Assembly (NCBI GenBank): GCA_033439295.1
Contig: JAVTLE010000004.1
Span: 868,012 to 932,011 of the forward strand
Length of the DNA stretch: 64,000 nucleotides
Source: Deuterostichococcus epilithicus
Lineage: Eukaryota > Chlorophyta > Trebouxiophyceae > Prasiolales > Stichococcaceae
Direction: 5' to 3'
Positions 57,768-64,000 of the stretch are shown here, in pieces (position 1 is the stretch's first letter; each line of letters starts with the position of its first letter). The notes beneath the pieces were generated by a model. It did no database searches. It worked only from the letters and a program-made list of their open reading frames with translations, and was not told the origin of the DNA. Position numbers and translations under genes: made by a program.

Positions 57768-58920
57768 AGGGCTGCGACGAATCGCAGCGGTGCACTGACG
57801 AGACACAGGGCTGGCGAGGAGGGGCGGCGTGGTGTGAGGTGGCAGCTGCAGCTTGCCGCGGGGCGCAGAGGCGCCCAGGACGCAGGTGGCAGGTTCGTAA
57901 GGGTTTGCCGCACCCCTGCGCAAGTCGCGCTCGGCACAGGCGCAGTGCAGGCTGGCGGCTGCGGACGGTGCAGATGGCGATGGGAGGTCGATGGGGCCGC
58001 AGTGATGCATCTGACGCGCTGCGGCCGCTGGTGCGAGAGCCGCGGGTGTGAGCATGCTGACAGGGTGCTGGTCTGGCAGTCTCCCTGTGCAGAGGCTGAT
58101 AGTGACGGGGTCGGAGTCCGACAGGCGGAACATCGGTGCACTCGTCATTTAAGCGTGGCTTGTCGGTCGCAGAGTTCTGTATCCATGCTCTAGAAAGCAG
58201 CTCAGCAGCGACATAAATATGGGTTAGGGGTGTGGGCGTCTGTTGGGGGTGCCCAATCATACTCTGTGGTCGTGTTACCTATCAGGGCAGTCCAATTGTC
58301 CGGCTGTTCATGTGCTTGAGCTGACTTTGCCGAGGTTTGCACAGATGATTGTAGAAATATGCCTGCGTGGCCCTTCCACTTGTTGCACCTTTCGCACCCT
58401 TCCTCGACGGCCTTGCCACCAATCTGACGCCGCCCTCTTCGTTGGCAGTGCAAACACGATAGCCAGCAATCGACTATGTCGCCGTTGACGCATGCTGTTT
58501 CTGTCACGGCATGCTGCTGTGAGCGACTTCAGTTACAAAGTCCCTCTGAGCTGCCAGAGCGACAGCGGCACCCTGAATCACAACGTCCTATCGAAAACCT
58601 AATGCAGCTCAACGCTAACCATCGAGATCCGGTTCGGATACTCAACGGTTGAATCAAATGTAATCGCACCAGCGCAACCAGCGCGACTTCTGCAACATGC
58701 AATGACGTATTTGCACCTCAAACGACAGTGCACCCTTCAACGCCCACAATGCCCCCAGCAACCAAATCGCTCAGCGATCCATACAGCGATACACGAGACA
58801 GCCTGTTCGCCATGAGGCAAGGCTTGGGGGCGTGCGCACCGCCATGTCGCCCGCCGACGCAGCCCCGGCGCCGCCTCCTGCCCTTGCTGCTGCCCTCCCT
58901 CCCAAGGCGGCCAGGCCTGC
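57768..58920. other. Convergent intergenic region, no gene
   Basis: This lies between the 3' ends of the antiporter (plus) and the coiled-coil gene (minus). The longer ORFs here are Arg/Pro-rich and look like chance frames. Confidence 0.5.
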
Positions 58921-60909
58921 TCAGTCCTGGTGCGCCAGCGCCCACGCAGCCGCCGCCGCCACGCTACTCACGGTCGCCGCTGCCGCGACGTCCAGGGCCG
59001 TGCGCTGTTTCGAAGGCGCCAGCCGCCGCACAGTGGACCAAAAGTCCTGCGCCGCATCAGCAGCGGACAGGGTGCCAGCCGCCAGCGCGACGCCCAGCAC
59101 GCCCGGCTGCTGCAGGATGTCGCTCCTGCACGTGCACACAATGCCCTGGGCGTCAGGATGAAATATCCTGAGAGGCGCAAGGCCAGCTCACGCCGAGCAC
59201 TGCCGGCGGTGTGTCCGATCATGCTGCGAGGCAAGCCGATGTTCGCATTGCTACCACCTCGTGACGGAGCTCGAATGCCTGACCTGAAACCACCCGACGA
59301 GCCGTCGCGGGGTGCGTCCAGCGGCCACGACGCCGGTGCGGCGGAAGCGGAGAGTGCCGCCTCTGCCATGGAGCCGCCGTTGCCGCCGGCCGGGCCTGCG
59401 GGCAGCATCTCGCCGCTGCCCAAGCCCGCAAAGAGCTCCTCGAGCGTGGGCGCGCCACCACCGCCGGCGGTGCCGGCCATTGCGAAGGCAGGCTTGGCCG
59501 CCGCAAGCTTGCGCTTCAGCTCTGCAAGCTTCTCGTCTTGCACCTGCACAAAGAGGGTGTGCAGGCAATGCATAAAATTGCTATGCAATCAACACTTTGA
59601 GCAGGGTTGAGGCAAGGGGTGAGGACCGTCCGCGGGCGTCGTCAGCAGGGTCATGAGCAACAGGTACGCAGGCCGGCGGCCGTTAATTGTCAGGAACGCG
59701 GGTGCGGGCGAGACCAGGGGGGATGCAGAGGGGAAAGCGCCACACCTGCACCATTGTTTGAAGGCGCACGACCCGCTCAGAGAATTGCACCGTCTGGGCC
59801 TGAAGGTTGCGAACCTCTTCCTCGCTCTCCTCCACCTGGGTTGAAGACGCATGCCGTGTTCAGACGTGTTCAGTGTACTTCTTTGGGGGGGCTCACCGAA
59901 TGGGTGTCGATATTCCGTCTGGGCCTGCAGCTGCCGCACCCCGCTCTCCGCCGCCTGGTGTTCCCCCTAAAGATCCACCAGGCTGTTTCATTCAAGTGCA
60001 GGCACGACCAGTCACGACCAGAAGAATCACATGCGCTGCTGTGCATGTGCGCCTGCCCTGCAGAGCGGCAAGCTTGACCTCAGGCGTCAGGGTGCAGGCC
60101 ATTCGTCAACAGAGAGCGCAAGCTTGACGACTCTGAGAAGCCATCGCAAAGGCTTCGAGCAGGCTTCGAGACCCGGACAAGCCGCACCGTGCGCGCAGAA
60201 TCGACAGCGTCCTGCAGCGCCCTCCGATCGGCGGCCCAGCGCGCCTGCATCTGCGACATCTCCTCGCGCAGCCCTTCCAGCTGCTGCCTGCGCCAGAAGG
60301 AAGATGGATGCCTGTCGGGAGGCTAAGGCGGCCCTGATCGGATATGGATGTCGGGCTCACCACTCAAAGTCCTGCACCTGGTTAGCGGCCTGCAGCGCCG
60401 TGTGCACCGCCTCGCTGACCACACCCAGATGATGCAGCAGCATGCTCATGTACCAATTTCACCTCTCAGACTCGCGAGCCGCATTAGCGCCCTCCAGTGC
60501 CGCTTGCACCGCCTGCAGCTCCTCGTCCAACGCTGCTACCTGCCCAAAAGTAGTTTGAACCATGTTTCTAATCATCTTTGACCGAATGCAACTGAATCCC
60601 ATGTGAGCCCGCTGCACTGACGATGTTCAAGCTACACGGCAGCGAGTGACGATGGTGGCCCCAGCCTCTGCCGGCTCGTCGCGGTCAGACGAGCACCAGG
60701 CTTGTGCGCAAGAGCTGAATTTGCAGCTGGGGAAGGCTAGAGTGCAGACACGTGGATGAAAAGGCAGAACCCCACACCTTCTCCCGCAGGCGCAGCAGCT
60801 CACGGTTCGCCGCCGGGCGGTCTGATGCCACGACGACAGAATGCTGCGCCGTCTCTGTGGAGCTCTGCGGCAGCGGCTCCCCGCCTGCTGGGAGCGCTGA
60901 GCGCAGACC
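58921..60909 (-). CDS. Coiled-coil protein with hydrophobic C-terminus
   Basis: The exon model (minus) is 60909-60778, 60539-60463, 60287-60188, 59835-59746, 59543-59284 and 59125-58921. All phases close, giving about 287 residues. The N-terminus is incomplete; an upstream open frame reaches an ATG at 61092. Heptad-like coiled coil runs through exons 2-5 (DEELQAVQAALEGAN, EEMSQMQARW, SEEEVRNLQAQT, DEKLAELKRKLAAAK). A Gly/Ala/Ser linker follows, then a last exon with LQQPGVLGVAL and a final about 20-residue Ala/Val-rich stretch that could be a weak membrane anchor. The family is not recognised; a golgin-like or tethering role is only a guess from the layout. Confidence 0.62.
59880..59990 (-). 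repeat. Alternative copy of a coiled-coil exon
   Basis: From an acceptor at 59954 the minus strand encodes AAESGVRQLQAQTEY, next to VEESEEEVRNLQAQTVQF in the chosen exon starting at 59835. The spacing is 119 bp. The copy's GTGAGC donor would leave phase 1, which does not join the next exon, so I treat it as decayed. Confidence 0.78.
60366..60425 (-). repeat. Decayed copy of second coiled-coil exon
   Basis: The minus strand encodes SEAVHTALQAAN, related to LQAVQAALEGAN in the exon at 60539-60463. It lies about 120 bp downstream in the intron. Confidence 0.65.
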
Positions 60910-61610
60910 CTGTGGCAAAGCAACAATCAGGTCACGAGAGTTATCGTTTTGGCGCCTGCCGCTGCTACAGGCTGGTGCCGGAAGGTCAGGCATGCCCTGG
61001 CAGGCGGCAGGCGGCCCCAAGAAACTGCAGCACCTTGAGCGTGGAGCCTGGGCTACTACCGAGGACCGGCTGATGTCTGGCTGGACAAACAACCACCGCT
61101 CGAGTTTGACCCGATTGGACGCACAATCCGTATGGAGCCGACACGCAATGCGGGCGCGGTCACCTTCGGCACCATGCCACGGCTCTTCAGCCGCTGCACC
61201 AGCTTAGTCGTCCAGGATGCAGGTGCGCCAGCGACCGGAGCCTGCGGCAGCGCCTCTCCTCGTACCGGGAGCGCCGAGCGCAAACCCTGCGGCAGAGCAA
61301 CAATCAGGTCACAGGTTATTTGGTTTGGCGCTTGCCGCTCTTACAGGCTGGTGCCGGACGGTCAGCATGCCCCGGCACGCGGCAGACGGCCCCAAGGATA
61401 TGCAGCATCTTGAGCGTGGAGCCTGGGCTACTACCGAGGACCAGCCGATGTCTGGCTGGGCAAGACAACCACCTCTCGAGTTTGTCCCGAGTGGACGCAC
61501 AGTCCGTGTTGAGCCGACACGCAATGCGGGCGCGGTCACCTTAGGCACCATGCCACGGCTCTTGAGCTGCTTTATCATCTTTGTTGTCCAAGATGCAGGC
61601 GCGCCAGCGA
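60865..61610 (+). repeat. About 377-bp tandem direct repeat
   Basis: Unit 1 begins near 60865 and unit 2 near 61242. Long blocks are shared, including GAGCGTGGAGCCTGGGCTAC, GATGTCTGGCTGG, GACACGCAATGCGGGCGCGG and CACCATGCCACGGCTCTT. Unit 1 contains most of the first mapped exon of the minus-strand coiled-coil gene. Confidence 0.94.
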
Positions 61611-62534
61611 CCGGAGCTTGCCCCAGCATGACGACGCTGCTCACTATGTTGCCTAGGCGTGCAACCCCTGCTCCCTGGACCCAGCTGCGGAGAAGAGCAG
61701 TGGCGCAAGGACCGTGGCGTAGCAGCAATGTTGCAGTGCAGGACCTGGCGTATTGGGCATCAAATATCTGGACACGAATCCTGGTGTGGACGAGCGGCGG
61801 CAGAACGGCGGAGCCTAACCAGGCCGCCCGAAGCTCACGCTCACGTATTGTTGTACTCTGTCGGCGGCCCGAAGCGATCACTTGGTGCGGACCTAGCTTT
61901 TCAGTGCGTCTGTTCAATAGAAGGTCCGGCGGATCTGTGATCTGCCAACAGCATTGCCCGTTGAGGGTCATTAGAAGCGACTTTGACGCCTGCGATCGAC
62001 GCCTTCGACGTCAAGCGGCAGGAACGCGGCCATCACAACAGCAGCCGTCTCGCAAGCGATCGCAGTAGCTGTGCTGATACCAAGTCTTGGCAGTGGCGTC
62101 GGTCGTAGACGCTGAGGTACCTGCGAACGGGCTCAGCTGTCGCGGCCATCCATCAGCTTCGAAAGCTTGCCCTGCCGGCATTTCCGGTGCCTGTTCGCAA
62201 CTCATGTATCTTAGACAACCAGCAGCAAGAATATCGTCATGCTCGACGACATTGTTCGCACTTCGACTGTGATTCGCCGATGTCTGGATAGCTGGCTGTG
62301 CAGGTGCGGGTGCCGCGCCATGATTGAGGGCTGAGCATGAGGCGACCACCGTGATCACTAGTTGCAGGCCGGCCACCTCGGCGCCATCGTCATGGGCGCC
62401 AAGTGCGTTGCTTCTTGCGCAAGCATGCCGACGGCCGGCATATGGTCTGTGTGGCAGCCTCGGCTGTGACCGCATGTAATCTCGGGGCAGGCCTGTGCAT
62501 GTGCTAAACTTAACAATGATCGTCTGCGTGACAG
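61611..62534. other. Unassigned; long minus ORF over repeat
   Basis: A 220-codon minus-strand ORF (61971-61309) extends from here into repeat unit 2. A related frame exists in unit 1, so the encoded KSRGMVPKVTAPALRVGS segment is preserved in both. It may be protein-coding, a transposon remnant, or chance conservation. No family is recognised, and the remaining part of the stretch shows nothing else. Confidence 0.35.
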
Positions 62535-63321
62535 GGAGGGCGAGGATGATGAAGCTCGACCGAAGGAGCTCTATAATGATGACGCTGCTGAGAGCGCTGC
62601 GTTTCCCAAGGAGGTGCCAAAGGTGAGACGGTCAGCGACACCTGCACTCTGTGAGATGCTACGGTCTGTGCGCTGCTTTCCATGCTCTATTCGCAACTCA
62701 CGGCCAATATATGCAACTTCTTGCAGAGCGTGCCGGCCATGGCGCGGGCGGCTGATCGCCTGGTCACCCTCTGCCTGCAGCCGTGAGCACCAATCAGGAT
62801 TTGCTGCCGTCCACAGCATCCATGCGCTTGTGCAATAGCCCCTTCTGATACTGCCCACACGTGTGCCAGAGGAACTTTAGCCTGCGTGTTGACTGTGTGC
62901 CGTGCTGGCTGCTGCAGGCCTAATTTCCGGGCGCTCAGAGTGGGGGCCTGTGTCACATTCATCTTGGAGGTGCTGGTGAGCAGGCGGAATGCCGAGGATT
63001 TTGCTGGTTTGTCGCACATCTTCACAGGGGGGCAGGCCTGGCCAGCGGCGTAAGCTCGCCTGCAGACAGTGCGGACTCGTGAAACGGCATCCATCCTGTG
63101 GCTGGCTCACCAGATGAACTTCGGACTTCAGTCCCTCGAGACTGTCGACCGGCTGCTGAGTCGGATCGCCATGCGCCGATTGGTGTATCGGATTCCCGCA
63201 GATGATGTACAAGATGGAGATGCGGGAGGATTTCACGGGCCAGGGTGGCGCCACATCAGCGTGCGTGGTCGCCTTCTCCACCGGCATCGCGGCGCTGGCG
63301 TTTGCCGACTTCCTGTCCACG
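62535..63321 (+). CDS. Putative membrane protein, partial
   Basis: Four phase-consistent exons are visible: 62535-62622, 62727-62782, 62918-62975 and 63202-63321. They encode an acidic segment (GEDDEARPKELYNDD), then VPAMARAADRLVTLCL, then RALRVGACVTFILEVL, then a Met/Glu stretch leading into TSACVVAFSTGIAALAFADFL, which looks like a transmembrane helix. Both ends are missing: an earlier exon is needed because the first begins in phase 2, and the last ends at a GTGAGC donor. The remainder is probably beyond the window. I do not recognise the family. Confidence 0.52.
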
Positions 63322-64000
63322 GTGAGCGTCGGCTTTCAGTCGCATTCGTTCCGGCTGTTGAGCCTTTTGGCCCGGTGGCGCCAGAGAGCCGCCCTGGCTG
63401 GGCGTGCGGCTCGGCGGGCGCAGCGGCGCGCGGACGGCGCCGGCGGTGCTGGGCGCGTCTGGCGAGTCAGCATGCTGCGAGGATAAGCAGCTCGGCAACC
63501 AGCCTGGCGGCAATGGTGCCACTCCTCAGCGGCACGCGCAGCGCCCTGTGTGCCGGCGGCTCCTGTCCCAGGCACGATGAGCGGCCTTAGCGCCGCGTCG
63601 CGCCCCAAGCCGTCGGCCCCCAACGGATCCCTGCGCAAGCTTGAAGGGGCGGCTGCGCGGGGCCGCATGCGCAAGAGCAAGCTGCCCACCAATGCTGCAC
63701 TGCGCTCTCATCGGCGGCAGTCGAATGTCGGTCAAGCCAACCGCGCTATCCGTCGCCGCACAGACAGAGGATGTGCTGCTACGGAACAACTGCGCATAGG
63801 CGCCAGTCGACAGCTGTTCTAGCTGTTCTACCCTGCACTTTGTCATACGCAGAGGGTTCATGGCAGCCGTGCTTCACATGTGCGCGGGCGCCATTGCGGA
63901 GACAACATAAGAAAGAAGGAGCGGCCGCACTCCTGCGAGGGTTCTTGTGCATGCAGCCAATCGTAACAAGTGTTGCTCATTGCCGCCGCGCAGAGGGTGC
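63322..64000. other. Probable intron or further exons, unresolved
   Basis: This follows the last mapped exon of the membrane-protein gene. A basic plus-strand frame from 63577 to 63822 (with SRPKPSAPNGSLRKLEG) might include an exon, but its acceptor does not give the required phase. The window ends here. Confidence 0.35.

Overview
This is nuclear DNA of a GC-rich green alga (Chlorophyta; the class cannot be fixed from the sequence). No long uninterrupted ORFs of a bacterial kind are present. Plant/algal protein families are instead broken into many short exons with GT-AG and a noticeable share of probable GC-AG introns, acceptors mostly read TGCAG, and low-complexity Ala/Gly/Gln linkers are common. 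Scattered N's inside coding sequence mark it as draft assembly. I built the exon models by hand from splice sites, reading-frame phase and family motifs. Where phases close exactly across many introns, the models are strong.

Layout. 2.6-6.0 kb (+): a five-exon gene of unknown function. 6.7-7.3 kb (-): an Ala/Pro/Gln-rich coding patch. 7.35-8.85 kb: a tRNA-Leu relic, a transposon-like ORF fragment, and an intact tRNA-Leu(AAG) preceded by a tandem duplication that copied its first bases. 10.2-12.3 kb (-): a probable mitochondrial protein of unknown function with apparent frameshifts. 13.8-20.1 kb (-): two abutting models, possibly one gene, with three tandem Cys4 zinc motifs and a long Gly-rich/poly-Gln region. 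21.8-25.0 kb (-): a complete ten-exon prolyl 4-hydroxylase. 26.1-32.5 kb (-): a thirteen-exon glutaredoxin-DEP-DUF547 protein. 33.3-34.7 kb (-): a complete six-exon gluconokinase. 35.4-57.8 kb (+): one very large gene of about 39-40 exons for a SOS1-type Na+/H+ antiporter of about 1,900 residues with a cyclic-nucleotide-binding-like domain. 58.9-60.9 kb (-): a coiled-coil protein with a hydrophobic tail. 62.5 kb to the window end (+): part of a putative membrane protein.

The genes do not form a pathway or operon; they are independent nuclear genes on both strands. What ties the window together is structural. In gene after gene the intron next to an exon carries one to four decayed direct copies of the exon edge, usually with its splice acceptor. 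The copies often lie about 57 or 110-121 bp apart. The clearest case is five acceptor-plus-exon-start copies at 40.79-41.05 kb. I regard this pervasive tandem duplication of splice junctions as the most unusual feature of the window.
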